This document shows, piece by piece, positions 7,623 to 20,163 of a stretch of DNA of 58,855 nucleotides. This stretch comes from Sphaerobacteraceae bacterium (lineage in GTDB: Bacteria > Chloroflexota > Chloroflexia > Thermomicrobiales > Thermomicrobiaceae). The position numbers and the translations under genes were made by a program. Each line of letters opens with the position of its first letter. Position 1 is the first letter of the stretch. The notes below the pieces were generated by a model, which was not told the DNA's origin, searched no databases, and was given only the letters and a program-made list of their open reading frames with translations. Location of the stretch: the NCBI GenBank assembly GCA_007695115.1, contig REEK01000121.1, forward strand, positions 1 to 58,855. The letters are read 5' to 3'.

Positions 7623-10600
7623 ATGGGACTGTTGACGCAGCTTCGAAACCATATCGGCATGAAGCCGAATCCGATCAGCCGATCGACCGACGAGATGCGC
7701 CCCCGGACCGATGGCGCCGACGTGACGGTCAGTGTCTGCCCGTACTGCGCGGTGGGCTGTTCTCAGCTTGTCTACGCCAAGCAGGGCCGGATCATCGATA
7801 TCGAGGGCAACTACGACAGCCCGATCAATGGCGGAACGCTCTGCCCCAAAGGTGCGGCCACCTACGGCCTGCTCCACAATCCTCACCGCGAGACCACGGT
7901 CAAATATCGCGCACCGTATAGCGACCACTGGGAAGAGCGGCCGCTCGAGTGGGCGATGGACCGTATCGCCGAGCGCGTGAAACAGACCCGCGACGCCACC
8001 TATGAGGAGACTGACGAGAACGGCGTTCCGGTGATGCGGACGCTGGGGATCGGTCATCTTGGCGGGGCCACGCTGGACAATGAAGAGAATTATCTGATCA
8101 AGAAGCTCTTCACCGGCGGTCTGGGGATCGTTGCCATCGAGAATCAGGCCCGGATATGACACTCCAGCACGGTGCCCGGTCTGGGCGCCAGACTCGGACG
8201 CGGCGGGGCAACCATGCCGCAACAGTCACTGGCTGATAGCGACTGCATCGTCATCATGGGCTCGAACATGGCCGAGAATCACCCTGTCGGGTTTCGCTTC
8301 GTAATGAAGGCGAAAGAGCGCGGAGCGACGATCATCCATATCGATCCCCGCTTCTCACGGACATCGGCGATGGCTGATCTTCACGTCCCGATTCGTGCCG
8401 GGTCCGACCTGGCGTTCCTCGGCGGGTTGATCAACTACGCGCTGTCGAGCGATCGCTGGGAGAGCGTGCCGTTCTTCCGCGAGTTCGTCCAGAGCTACAC
8501 AAACGGCCCAACGATTATCGGAGACACATTCAAAGACACCGAAGACCTCGCCGGGATGTTCTCGGGCTACGATCCAGAATCCGGCGCGTATGAATCCTCC
8601 ACCTGGGCCTACGATGAGGGCCACCTCGATCCGGAGATGACCGATCCTCGCTGCGCGTTCCAGATCATCAAGCGGCATTTTTCCCGCTATACCCCGGAGA
8701 TGGTGGAGCAGGTCTGCGGTGTGCCGCAAGAGCTCTTCGAGCAGGTTGCCGAGGCGATTCTGACGAGTTCCGGGCCAGATCGGACCACCGCGTTCTGTTA
8801 TGCCGTGGCCTGGACCCAGCACACCACCGGCACACAGATCATCAGCTGCTGCGCGCTGTTGCAGTTGCTGCTGGGGAACATGGGTCGGCCGGGTGGTGGG
8901 ATTCTGGCCCTTCGCGGCCACGCCACGATTCAGGGCAGCACCGATATTCCGACGCTCTACCACCTGCTGCCCGGCTACATATCCATGCCGATGGTCGATG
9001 CCGGTCACCTCGATCTGCAATCGTTCATGGACGCCATCCAGCAACCGAAAGGCTGGTGGCACAACGCCCCGAAGTACATAGTGAGCTTCCTGAAAGCCTG
9101 GTACGGGGATGCCGCGACCGGGGAGAACGACTACTGCTTCGACTATGTTCCGAAGATTTCCGGCGACTACTCCTTTGCGGCGATGATGCCGATGATGAAG
9201 GACGGGACCATCAAGGGGCTCTTCTGCATGGGAATGAACCCGGCGGTCGGTGGGCAGAACTCGAAGCTGATCCGGGAAGGTCTGGCCAATCTCGACTGGA
9301 TGGTGATGCGGGACCCATATGAGATCGAGACGGCCGCCTTCTGGCACGATTCGCCGGAAGTTCGTAGCGGGGAGGTTCGCCCTGAAGACATCAAGACGGA
9401 GATCTTCTTCCTGCCTCCGGCCGTGACACCGGAGAAAGACGGCTCTTACACGAACACGCAGCGGCTGGTTCAGTGGCACGAGAAGGCGGTCGATCCGCCG
9501 GAAGATTGCCGCTCCGAGCCGTGGTTCATGTACCACCTGGGACGGCGCCTGAAAGCTCTCTACGCCGACGAAGAGACCCCACAGGCCCGTCAGCTCCAGG
9601 TGCTGACCTGGGACTACGACACCGAAGGGATCTACGATGACCCGCGTCTGGAGCAGGTGATCGAGGAGATCAACGGCTACACCGTGAGAGATCGGAAACT
9701 CGTCTCCGGATTCGCCGAGTTGAAAGACGACGGCTCGACGGCCTGCGGATGCTGGATCTATTCCGGGATCATGCCGGAACCGGGGCTGAATCTGGCGCGA
9801 AACCGGAAGGGCGACGATGCGGCATCGCTCGAGTGGGGCTTCGCCTGGCCGGCCAACCGGCGGGTTCTCTACAATCGCGCCTCGGCCGATCCGTCCGGTA
9901 AGCCGTGGAGCGAGCGCAAGCGCTGGATCTGGTGGGATGAAGAGCAGGAACGGTGGACTGGCTACGATGTGCCCGACTTCCCGGCTACCAAGCGTCCCGA
10001 CTATCGACCCGGGCCAGATGCCGTCGGTATCGATGCCCATCGCGGCGATGCACCGTTCATCATGATGCCGGACGGCCATGGTTTGCTCTTCGCTCCGGCC
10101 GGACTCGTGGATGGTCCGATTCCGACGCATTACGAACCGTGGGAGAGCCCGGTGACCAATCTGCTCTACCCGGAGCAGGTGCGTTCTCCGGTGGTTCCGA
10201 CGTTCGATCGGCCAGACAATCAGTATCACGAGATCGGCGATCCACGATTTCCCTATGTGCTGACCACCTATCGACTCACCGAGCATCACACCGCTGGTGG
10301 GATGAGTCGATTCGTTCCCTGGCTGGCCGAGCTTCAACCTGGCGGATTTGCCGAGATCAGCCCGGAGCTGGCCGGTGAGTTCGGAATCGACAATGGCGAC
10401 TGGGTAACGCTCACCACCTTACGTGGGGAGATCGAAACCCGGGCGCTGGTGACCGAGCGGTTGCAGCCATTGACGATTCATGGTCGGCCGGTTCACCAGA
10501 TCGGGATGCCGTGGCACTATGGCTGGGGTGGCATGGCCACGGGCGATATCGCCAACGATCTGAGCGCCCTGATCGAGGATCCGAACTCCCGCATTCATCA

Positions 10601-10676
10601 GGCAAAGGCGTTTACCTGCGATCTGAGTCGCGGACGCCTGCCCCGGACGAACGGAGCTTCAGGCGATGATGAGTGA
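7623..10676 (+). CDS. fdhA: Formate dehydrogenase catalytic subunit, selenocysteine-containing
   Basis: 1017 residues when the in-frame TGA at 8157-8159 is read as selenocysteine (residue 179). The N-terminus binds a [4Fe-4S] cluster (C39, C42, C46, C74 in VCPYCAVGCSQ and LCPKGA). The Sec context is ENQARI-U-HSSTVPGLG, the signature of Sec-type formate dehydrogenases, where Sec ligates Mo/W and Cys is the usual substitute. Bis-MGD binding motifs follow (IVIMGSNMAENHPVGF, HIDPRFSRTSAMAD), and a C-terminal molydopterin dinucleotide domain (NGDWVTLTTLRGEIETRALV). Length matches FdnG/FdoG, but there is no twin-arginine signal, so the active site may be cytoplasmic. It is the first gene of fdhA-fdhB-nrfD. 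The enzyme oxidises formate to CO2 and passes electrons to the beta and membrane subunits. A standard gene caller would split it at 8159. Confidence 0.96.
8171..8189 (+). promoter_or_regulatory. SECIS hairpin of fdhA
   Basis: In the mRNA, 11 nt after the UGA, GGUGCCC (8171-8177) pairs with GGGCGCC (8183-8189) over 7 bp around the loop GGUCU (8178-8182). The loop begins 19 nt after the UGA, the same place as the GGUCU of E. coli fdhF. This matches the bacterial SECIS bound by SelB. Confidence 0.9.
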
Positions 10677-11490
10677 ACCGAGAACCGGCGCCCGTGAGGG
10701 AGCGATGGGCTTCCTGACCGATACCACGCTCTGTATCGGCTGCAAGGCGTGCGAGGTGGCCTGCAAGCAGTGGAATCAACTGCCGGCGGACAATTTCGGT
10801 TACACCGGTAACAGCTACGACAACACCGGCGATCTGGCTGCCGAGACCTGGCGGCACGTCTCCTTTGTGGAGCAGTTGGCCGATGACTCCGGCGCCCGTC
10901 CGACGTCGCTCAATGCGTTCCAGAGCAACTGGCTTATGATGAGCGATGTCTGCAAGCACTGCGTCAATGCTGGCTGTCTGGAAGCGTGCCCGACCGGGGC
11001 GATCGTGCGCACCGAGTTCGATACGGTGATCATCCAGCAGGATATCTGCAACGGCTGCGGCTACTGCGTTCCGGCATGCCCGTTCGGGGTTCCGGCGCTC
11101 AGCCCGATCGACCACAAGGCTCACAAATGCACCCTCTGCTACGACCGTCTTCGCGGCGGGATGGAGCCAGCCTGTGCCAAAGCGTGCCCCACCGATTCGA
11201 TCCAGTTCGGGCTGGTTGAAGATCTTATGGAGCGCGCCAGTGATCGAGTCGAGAATCTCCGCGGGCGCGGAGTCGACGGTGCCTATATCTATGGCGATCG
11301 GGAAACGGGCGGAACCCACGGAATCGATGGACTGAACGCCTTCTTCATCCTGACTGCTCCGTCGGAGACCTACAATCTGCCGGCCGAACCGGAACTGCCG
11401 CAAGACAAGACGTTCCCGAGTTATGCATCGACGATTCTGGCTGCGGCGGCGTTTGCAATCGGTGCGGCGCTGTCGCTGAGAGGCAAATAG
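10666..11490 (+). CDS. fdhB: Formate dehydrogenase iron-sulfur (beta) subunit
   Basis: 274 residues (or 273 from ATG 10669), overlapping the fdhA stop by 11 bp, so translationally coupled. Four cysteine groups bind four [4Fe-4S] clusters in the FdnH/HybA pattern: CIGCKACEVAC (C23-C33), CKHCVNAGCLEAC, CNGCGYCVPACPFG and CTLCYDRLRGGMEPACAKAC. Near the C-terminus a hydrophobic helix (YASTILAAAAFAIGAALSL) should anchor it to the membrane, as in FdnH. It carries electrons from the Mo/W site to the NrfD-like membrane subunit. No Tat signal is seen. Confidence 0.93.
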   Translation: MMSEPRTGAREGAMGFLTDTTLCIGCKACEVACKQWNQLPADNFGYTGNSYDNTGDLAAETWRHVSFVEQLADDSGARPTSLNAFQSNWLMMSDVCKHCVNAGCLEACPTGAIVRTEFDTVIIQQDICNGCGYCVPACPFGVPALSPIDHKAHKCTLCYDRLRGGMEPACAKACPTDSIQFGLVEDLMERASDRVENLRGRGVDGAYIYGDRETGGTHGIDGLNAFFILTAPSETYNLPAEPELPQDKTFPSYASTILAAAAFAIGAALSLRGK

Positions 11491-11491
11491 C

Positions 11492-12516
11492 GTGGTAATT
11501 GAGTCCAGTGGCTTCCAGCGCCGGTGGGAGAATCGACGAGCCAGAGCCCGAACCGCTGGAGATGAGGCGAAGGAGAGCTACTACGGCCTGCCGGTGATTC
11601 ACAAGCCGCACTGGGACTGGTGGATCATCGTCTACTTCTTCGTGGGTGGCATCTGCGGGGCGGCCAACGCGATCGCCACGCTGGCCCGCTGGCACGGTGG
11701 CAAAGAGGGGGAGTCGATCTCCCGGGTGGCCCGGTATCTGTCCTTCGGGATGGTCATCCCGAGCACCATCTGCCTGATTCTGGACCTCGGGCGACCGGAG
11801 CGCTTTCTGAACATGCTCCGCGTCGTGAAGCTGCGTTCTCCGATGTCGATGGGTACCTGGATTCTGCTCAGTTCCAGCTTCTTTCTGTCGCTGCTTACCG
11901 TTGATCAGGCCCGTCGAGACGGACTGCTGGGGCAGGACAACCCGCTGGTGCGAATGCTCCGGTGGATGCCAGTCCGGCTGATCGATGCGCTGGGTGTGGT
12001 GCCTTCGCTGATGCTGGCCGGTTATACCGGGGTGCTGCTGGCAGCCACTGCGGTGCCGCTCTGGACCCGGAATCATCTGGTGATGGGGCCGCTCTTTCTG
12101 GCCTCGGCGTTCTCCAATGCGGCGGCAGCGATAACGCTCATCCTCGGGCTTCGAGGACGTTCTGTGGAGGGTGCCCGGCATCGCATCGAGCGTCTCGATT
12201 TGCTGGCGATGTTTGCCGAGGTCGCGCTGCTGGTGGTGTTCAAGCGAGGTCTCACCCGAACCGTGGCCGATCCACTGGAGACCGGACAGACCGGCAAGCT
12301 CCATCGCTACGGCGTGCTTGGGGCTGGTATCGGCCTGCCACTGTTGTTGCACGGCAAGTCGATCATCGGACGGTCGTCCAGTGGGCGGGGTGTGTCGATC
12401 ATCGCCTCGGCACTGGTGCTGATCGGCGGCCTCGCCTTCCGATACGTGATGGTGATGGCCGGGCATCGATCGGCCGACGATCCGAACGCGACGTTCGAGA
12501 TGACGCGCAAGCGAGA

Positions 12517-12520
<4 letters not shown>
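11492..12520 (+). CDS. nrfD: NrfD/PsrC-like membrane subunit of the formate dehydrogenase
   Basis: 342 residues from GTG at 11492, one base after the fdhB stop. About eight TM helices, starting WDWWIIVYFFVGGICGAANA and continuing with the NrfD-family motif ILDLGRPERFLNMLRVVK. NrfD proteins hand electrons from a four-cluster ferredoxin subunit to menaquinone without haem. This replaces the FdnI cytochrome b556 of proteobacterial FDH-N, so the operon encodes a quinone-linked formate oxidase. The C-terminal tail is charged. Its stop codon overlaps the stop of the convergent M14 peptidase gene by 4 bp. Confidence 0.92.
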
Positions 12521-15009
<2,489 letters not shown>

Positions 15010-15181
15010 CGAATTGCTCCGAACTGCACATACAACGGTCAGGATCGTGACGCCGGGCCGAACGAGAGTTGACGAGATCACAACGAAACGACGCCTGCAT
15101 CATAGTAGTACACAACTGGCCGTCCCGGTTTATGATTGGCCGTCGAATCGTGCAACTCGTGCGATGACCACTGGAGGGTAG

Positions 15182-16045
15182 ATGCCGCGCTTACTGGTAC
15201 TGGATATCGATGGAACGCTTCTGAACTCGGAGGATATCGTTACTCCGATTGTGAAACAGGCGATCGCTGACGCCCGCGAGCTTGGCGTCGCGGTGGCATT
15301 GGCGACCGGGCGACGTGTCGGATCGACGCGTGGGGTGGTCGAGGAGATCGGGATCAGCCTGCCGATCGTGACCTTCAACGGGGCGCTGGTCTGGGATACT
15401 GCCACAGAATCGGCAATTCATGAGCTGGCGTTCAGCCCGGCGGTCATTCGCCGGATTGTCGAACTGAGCCATCAGGCAGGACTGGCGCCGATTCTGCTGC
15501 AGGGCCCGGGACATGGTGAGCGCATCTTTGTTCAGGCGGAGAACGGGCTTCGTCCGGAGTATCTGGAGTGGTTCCTCGATCCACGCCGGAGCGAGGTCGA
15601 TGAGCTACCACTCGAGGAACTGGTAGACATCCCCGGAATCCTGACTATCGACCTGTTCGGGCCGGAGGAAGCGCTGAAAGAGCTTGGACCGCAACTGGAC
15701 GAGCTCGAGGTGCAGGTCTACGATGTCGGGCAGGTCAGCACGCAGACGCACCCGCCGAACTGGGCACTCAACGTTCACATGCCGGGAGCCTCCAAGGCTG
15801 CCGGGGTGCAGGTTCTGGCACAATCGCTCGGTTGTACGCTGCAGGATGTTGTGGCGATCGGTGATGGATACAATGACCTGCCGCTGCTGGAAGCCGCCGG
15901 AATTGGTGTGGCAATGGGCAATGCCCACGACGAGGTGAAGCGGCGGGCCGACGTGGTGGTCAACGGACACGATGAGGACGGGGTAGCCGAAGCGATCCGG
16001 CGGTTCGTGCTGGAGCCGTTGCGAAGCGGGGCTGCCGGCCATTGA
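15182..16045 (+). CDS. HAD-superfamily phosphatase, Cof-type
   Basis: 287 residues with a good Shine-Dalgarno (GGAGGG). Cof/YidA subfamily motifs: nucleophile D8 and acid D10 in LVLDIDGTLLNSED, motif II in VALATGRR, then a C2B cap domain, a Lys in PGASKAAGVQ, and motif IV in AIGDGYNDLPLLEAAG. These Mg2+-dependent cytoplasmic phosphatases act on sugar phosphates, FMN, PLP or similar small molecules; the substrate cannot be told from sequence. It diverges from the M14 gene and precedes the secreted glycosidase by 22 bp. Confidence 0.93.
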   Translation: MPRLLVLDIDGTLLNSEDIVTPIVKQAIADARELGVAVALATGRRVGSTRGVVEEIGISLPIVTFNGALVWDTATESAIHELAFSPAVIRRIVELSHQAGLAPILLQGPGHGERIFVQAENGLRPEYLEWFLDPRRSEVDELPLEELVDIPGILTIDLFGPEEALKELGPQLDELEVQVYDVGQVSTQTHPPNWALNVHMPGASKAAGVQVLAQSLGCTLQDVVAIGDGYNDLPLLEAAGIGVAMGNAHDEVKRRADVVVNGHDEDGVAEAIRRFVLEPLRSGAAGH

Positions 16046-16067
16046 CCAATCGGCACAACCACGTGCT

Positions 16068-18119
16068 GTGTCAATCGTTGGCAATATCAGGGAGCGTGTT
16101 TCAGGGGGAACGGGAGTTGGAACAGAATTGCGTGTAGCGCCATCATCACGGTTTCGTGTGCGGCAGATCGGGCTTGTTCTTCTCGTAATGGCGCTGGTGA
16201 TCCCATGGACGATGGGGTCGTCCGCCGAGGCACCAAGATCGATCGTGATTGCCTCAGCTCCGGAGATGTCCGGGCCAGAAGAGGTTGCGGACTCTGGTGA
16301 TGAGTCGGTTGATCCGGTGGAACTGGATTCCGACGACGACTCCCCTGCGTACTTCGCGGTCGAAGACCTCGACAACTGGATGACCGTCTCCTCTGAAGAT
16401 CTCGTTGCAGAGGTAAACCCGGATCGTGACCCGGCCGAATTCTTCGGTATGGTGGGGCGTGATCCGTGGTACGAGTATGGAACCAATCCCGAGGATCATC
16501 CCAACGACGTGAATCGGACGTTCCTCGAAAACATGGTCGCCGATATGGCCGATATGGGTGTGCGCTGGATCCGGTTCGAGTTCCGTGCCGAAACGGATGT
16601 TCCGGAAGGCCCCGGCCCGATTGACTGGTCGAAACACGACTGGTTCATCAACGAGCTCCTGCCCTCCTATGATATTCAGGCGCTGGCGCTCCTCGGCTCC
16701 GGACTGGTTGGCGACAAAGACCGTACCTATCAGTTCAAGCACATTAATGACCGCCCAAACCAGATCGGACGAAACAGCTATACGCAGGTCTTCATCAAGC
16801 ATGTCGAGCAGATTGCTGATCGATACGGCGACAACATCGCGGCGTTCGAGATCCTCAACGAGCCGAACAATAACCAGATCTTGAGCTGGGAGACGAACGG
16901 CCAGGTCGAGGAGGTGGACCCGTTGATCTACGGTCGCCTGGTCATCGACAGCTACAACACCATCAAGGAGATCAGTCCAGATTCGCAGGTGGTGGCAGGG
17001 GCACTGCTGCATCATCATCTTGATGGGGTTGATCAACATTTCGACTGGATGGATCGGGTCTATGATTCGGTGCATGTTCGAACCTACAAGAGCACCCACG
17101 GCAAGCACCCGTGGGACGCTGTGTCGATTCACCCGTACTTCCTGACAGCTGACGGGGTGATCGATCACATGCACGAGTTCCGTGATTTGCAGAGCTCGTA
17201 TAACGACAGCAGTCCGCTGTGGCTGACCGAGATTGGACTCGAAGCGCATCCGCCGCGCTGGACGAGCTTCGGCATCATGGACCCGACGGACAGTGAGCTG
17301 GCACAGGCTCAGTTCATGGAAGAGGTCTACACCCGACTGCCTGAGGAGACTCCGTTCGTCGAGCGAGCATTCTGGTTCAAGTACGAGGACTTCGGCAATC
17401 CGCGGGATAGCTATGCGGGTTGGGGGCTGGTTCGTCTGCGCGCCAGTGGATATCAGTATGGCCCGGAGGCAACGCCATGGCCACGCAAGCTCGGACACTT
17501 CGTGTATCAATCGATGGCTCGACCGGAGATGGTGCCGACCCATCCTGTACCGACCCCCGACGATGAAGGAGATCGCGTTCGCTACTTCGAGTCGACCGGT
17601 CAGGAGCTGCGTGATCCGTTCCTTCAGTACTGGGAGGATCATGGCGGATTGTCGATGTTCGGCTATCCAGTGACCCGGGTGTTCGAAGTACGGGGGCGTC
17701 AGGTTCAGTATTTCGAACGGGCACGCTTCGAGTTCTGGCCGGAGAACACGGGCACCCAGTGGGAAGTCCAGTTGGGGCTTCTGGGCCGCTACGAGACACG
17801 CTATCACTCGTTCGAGCGCCAGGACCCGCCTGATGGTGAGACCGCGACCGACGAATGGATCTACTTTGACCAGACAAGACAGTTTCTGGCCGGGGCATTC
17901 CGGGATTACTGGGAATCAAATGGCGGCCTGGACATTTTCGGGTATCCGATCAGTCCGGAGTTCGAGGAAGAAAATCCGGCAGACGGTGAGACCTATGTGG
18001 TGCAGTACTTCGAGCGAGCCCGGTTCGAATGGCATCCGGATCTCGCCGGTACCGACTATGAGGTCCAGCTTGGGTTGCTGGGCAACCAGGTGCTCGATCA
18101 ACCAGGCTGGCGTCGCTGA
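16068..18119 (+). CDS. Secreted glycoside hydrolase-like protein with two C-terminal GYP repeats
   Basis: 683 residues from GTG. An N-terminal signal or anchor helix at about 34-52 (IGLVLLVMALVIPWTMGSS) is followed by an acidic linker. A TIM barrel of clan GH-A type follows, with a likely acid/base Glu265 in FEILNEPNNN and nucleophile Glu388 in WLTEIGLEAHP, plus VSIHPYF. The last about 165 residues hold two copies of a domain with the pattern YWxxxGGLxxFGYPxxxxFE, then VQYFERARFEWxP and VQLGLLG. The repeats are common in Chloroflexota extracellular proteins and may bind polymer or cell wall (inference). It probably degrades or remodels a polysaccharide outside the cell. Confidence 0.82.
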   Translation: MSIVGNIRERVSGGTGVGTELRVAPSSRFRVRQIGLVLLVMALVIPWTMGSSAEAPRSIVIASAPEMSGPEEVADSGDESVDPVELDSDDDSPAYFAVEDLDNWMTVSSEDLVAEVNPDRDPAEFFGMVGRDPWYEYGTNPEDHPNDVNRTFLENMVADMADMGVRWIRFEFRAETDVPEGPGPIDWSKHDWFINELLPSYDIQALALLGSGLVGDKDRTYQFKHINDRPNQIGRNSYTQVFIKHVEQIADRYGDNIAAFEILNEPNNNQILSWETNGQVEEVDPLIYGRLVIDSYNTIKEISPDSQVVAGALLHHHLDGVDQHFDWMDRVYDSVHVRTYKSTHGKHPWDAVSIHPYFLTADGVIDHMHEFRDLQSSYNDSSPLWLTEIGLEAHPPRWTSFGIMDPTDSELAQAQFMEEVYTRLPEETPFVERAFWFKYEDFGNPRDSYAGWGLVRLRASGYQYGPEATPWPRKLGHFVYQSMARPEMVPTHPVPTPDDEGDRVRYFESTGQELRDPFLQYWEDHGGLSMFGYPVTRVFEVRGRQVQYFERARFEFWPENTGTQWEVQLGLLGRYETRYHSFERQDPPDGETATDEWIYFDQTRQFLAGAFRDYWESNGGLDIFGYPISPEFEEENPADGETYVVQYFERARFEWHPDLAGTDYEVQLGLLGNQVLDQPGWRR

Positions 18120-18215
18120 GCCAGTGTGCGCTCCAGTGCTACAATCGATGTCAGAAGAGCAGCCAGGTTCCGGACCTGGCATAGCCGGTATTACGCGATT
18201 GGTGGGGAGCAAACC

Positions 18216-18800
18216 GTGAGCCAGGATGCCCAGGTGCCAGATACGGATACGTCGACCGATATTGCCGTTCCCGTGGCGGAACCAGCCGTTGCACCGGTCC
18301 ACCCGCTCACCGAGTTCGGCATCACCATTCCGTCGACCGCGCCGATCGCCGTTGCCGAACGTGACCTGAACATTGGCGGCGAGGTTGTCTTTGCGCTCGA
18401 TGTTGCCCGAATCGATCGAGCCGAGAGCTTCTATCATGATCTGTTTCAACTCGATATCATCTGCAGGGCCTGGCGCCAGGACGATGGCTCCTGGCAAGTC
18501 TCGACCGATGAGGTCAACTGGGCCCGGGAGCTGATCAATGGCTACTATCCTGAGCTGGTGGTCCTGCAACGACCACGCTGGACGCTGGTGCTGCATGGGA
18601 TTGGCCGGGGACAGGTCCTGACAACTCCGAAGCTCGGCGATGCCGAGGTGCCAGTCTCTCCGGCAGCGATGCGAAAGCTCCGCGCCAAGATTCTGATGAA
18701 GTCCTATACAGTGGTAACTGATGAGCCGGACAGGTTTGCGTTCCGGGATCCCTTTGCCATGGTCTGGACCCTGATTGCGAACGAATCCCTGTCGAATTGA
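18216..18800 (+). CDS. Glyoxalase/VOC-superfamily protein
   Basis: 194 residues from GTG at 18216, chosen for the GGGGAG 7 bp upstream; an open extension to 18126 is not supported. After a low-complexity Val/Ala/Pro N-terminus, residues about 65-190 read like a VOC domain: VVFALDVARIDRAESFYHDLFQLDI, a second half with LVLHGIG, and FAFRDPFAMVWTLIANES as the terminal strand. Members are metal-dependent lyases, dioxygenases or binding proteins. The usual metal-ligand His/Glu residues are not obvious. Function not assigned. Confidence 0.68.
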   Translation: MSQDAQVPDTDTSTDIAVPVAEPAVAPVHPLTEFGITIPSTAPIAVAERDLNIGGEVVFALDVARIDRAESFYHDLFQLDIICRAWRQDDGSWQVSTDEVNWARELINGYYPELVVLQRPRWTLVLHGIGRGQVLTTPKLGDAEVPVSPAAMRKLRAKILMKSYTVVTDEPDRFAFRDPFAMVWTLIANESLSN

Positions 18801-18831
18801 ACCTTAGTTCCGCCAGTAATCGGAGATCGAT

Positions 18832-19284
18832 GTGATTGATGCCGTCAACGAACTGATCGAAGAGTTGAGTGATACGCCAGAGGCACTGAAGCGCAAACTC
18901 GGTGACCGAACTGATATCAAGCCGCAGACTGCCGAAGACTGGGGGCCGGTCGAGATCATTGGCCATATGGCGACCACTGAGCAGATCCAGCGGAACCGAA
19001 TGCAGGAGATGCTCACGAAGCACGTGCCCTATCTCAAGGACTGGGACCCGATCGAAGCTGCTCGCCAGAAGGATTACTCCTCGATGGACCTGAGCGCCGT
19101 GCTGGCGGAGTTCGTCGATCAGCGTGGGGACACGCTTGTTCTGCTGGTGAACCTGGCCTTGAAGGACTGGGATCGCACCGGTATGAGCGACACGATGGGC
19201 GAGGTGTCGCTGGAGGATCTGGCCGGTGATCTGATCGACAATGATCAGAAATGCATGGCCCAGATCGAAGAACATCTGGGGTAA
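18832..19284 (+). CDS. DinB-like four-helix protein
   Basis: 150 residues from GTG at 18832 with CGGAG 6 bp upstream; the ATG at 18830 is out of frame. The family signature is WGPVEIIGHMATTEQIQRNRM near residues 37-57, with helices and a late SLEDLAGDLIDNDQKCMAQI. DinB/YfiT-like proteins are metal-binding four-helix bundles, often thiol transferases or of unknown function. It follows the VOC gene by 31 bp, so the two may be co-transcribed; the final codons lie in a hairpin. Confidence 0.75.
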   Translation: MIDAVNELIEELSDTPEALKRKLGDRTDIKPQTAEDWGPVEIIGHMATTEQIQRNRMQEMLTKHVPYLKDWDPIEAARQKDYSSMDLSAVLAEFVDQRGDTLVLLVNLALKDWDRTGMSDTMGEVSLEDLAGDLIDNDQKCMAQIEEHLG

Positions 19285-19297
19285 TGATCCCCCAGAT
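19274..19297. repeat. Inverted repeat across the DinB-gene stop codon
   Basis: ATCTGGGG (19274-19281) pairs with CCCCAGAT (19290-19297) around an 8-nt loop that contains the TAA stop. There is no T tract, so it may stabilise the mRNA 3' end or support the terminator that follows. Confidence 0.5.
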
Positions 19298-19318
19298 AAA
19301 GAACGAGAACCATGATTC

Positions 19319-19347
19319 ACGGGCGTCGAGAAATCGACGCCCGTTCT
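19319..19347. terminator. Hairpin terminator between convergent DinB and luciferase-like genes
   Basis: ACGGGCGTCGA (19319-19329), GAAA tetraloop, TCGACGCCCGT (19334-19344), then TCT. The 11-bp perfect stem lies between convergent genes. The T tract is short, so strength is uncertain. Confidence 0.65.
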
Positions 19348-19371
19348 GCATTCCAGTAGATGTTTCGCGGA

Positions 19372-20163
19372 TCAGGAAGGTCTGGCGGCTTCCACCAGCT
19401 CCATGAGCTGCTCGTGGGAGTCGTCGGGCGTAATCGAGCGAACTACGATCTCGTCGAGTACCCCGTCCCAGGCCTTCAGGCGTTCCTGAATCTCGGCGGC
19501 ATCAGTGGCGGCGATGCTGGCATCGACTCCGCCGAGTCCCATGCGCTCGAAGTGCGCGGCGTACTGCGGGATGCTCTCGTAACGGGCGGCCTCCTGCTTC
19601 AGTTTCTCCAGGCCATCCTCGCGCAGTGAAACCCGCACGTAGGTCATCAGACGCGGGCACGGTCTTCCGGCTGCCTCGGCGCCCTCACGGACCAGGTCTG
19701 CGGATTTGCGGGCGAATTCCGGGGTGAGCCAGTTGAAGAGCACGCCATCGGCAACCTCACCCGCCGTGCGACACATCTTCGGACCGAGTGCCGCCAGATA
19801 CACCTTGCAGCCGAGTTCGTTCCTCAGCTGTTCGATGTGGTCCTTCGCTGTCTGCAGGGCGCCTTTGCCAGACGCGCCAATGCCGAGCAGGAGACGACCC
19901 ATTGGCAATTCCTCGTCAGTCCCTTTTCCGGTTCGCTCCACGATCTGTTCGGTGGTGTGTCGCGGAACCGGGATCACGCCGACCCCGAGGTTGAGCGATG
20001 ATGAGTTGTTGCCGGCCACTCGCAGGATCTGCAGCCCGTCTGAGCCGGGCCGGTTGTTAGTCCAGTAGGAAGAATAGCCAAGCTCGTCGGCTCGCTTCGC
20101 CGTAGCGGCCACGACCGACTCTTCAACCTCGACGGCGATTCCGAATCCGCGTGGTGTTGTCAT
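19372..20163 (-). CDS. Luciferase-like (LLM class, F420-type) oxidoreductase
   Basis: 263 residues, shorter than the usual 300-350. ATG at 20163 has GAGGGAGC upstream. LLM-fold features: RADELGYSSYWTNNRPGSDGL, LGVGVIPVPRHTTEQI and MGRLLLGIGASGKGALQ, then a C-terminal LVREGAEAAGRPCPRLMTYVRVSL. Enzymes of this bacterial luciferase superfamily use F420H2 or FMNH2. The absence of a dedicated flavin reductase partner favours F420, as does the presence of two more LLM genes in the window. Substrate unknown. Confidence 0.82.
   Translation of the reverse strand: MTTPRGFGIAVEVEESVVAATAKRADELGYSSYWTNNRPGSDGLQILRVAGNNSSSLNLGVGVIPVPRHTTEQIVERTGKGTDEELPMGRLLLGIGASGKGALQTAKDHIEQLRNELGCKVYLAALGPKMCRTAGEVADGVLFNWLTPEFARKSADLVREGAEAAGRPCPRLMTYVRVSLREDGLEKLKQEAARYESIPQYAAHFERMGLGGVDASIAATDAAEIQERLKAWDGVLDEIVVRSITPDDSHEQLMELVEAARPS

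Noticed and set aside
8157-8159. Reading the TGA in fdhA as a true stop or frameshift, splitting it into two genes
   Set aside because: The frame is continuous, the Sec signature ENQARI-U-HSSTV is complete and a good SECIS follows. The same reasoning applies to the other four Sec genes.
8355-10337. 660-codon open frame on the minus strand opposite fdhA
   Set aside because: Shadow of the high-G+C fdhA frame; composition is Arg/Gly/His-rich and without family motifs.
16254-17807. 517-codon minus-strand frame opposite the glycoside hydrolase gene
   Set aside because: Shadow frame, lacks family motifs, whereas the plus strand shows a full GH-A barrel.
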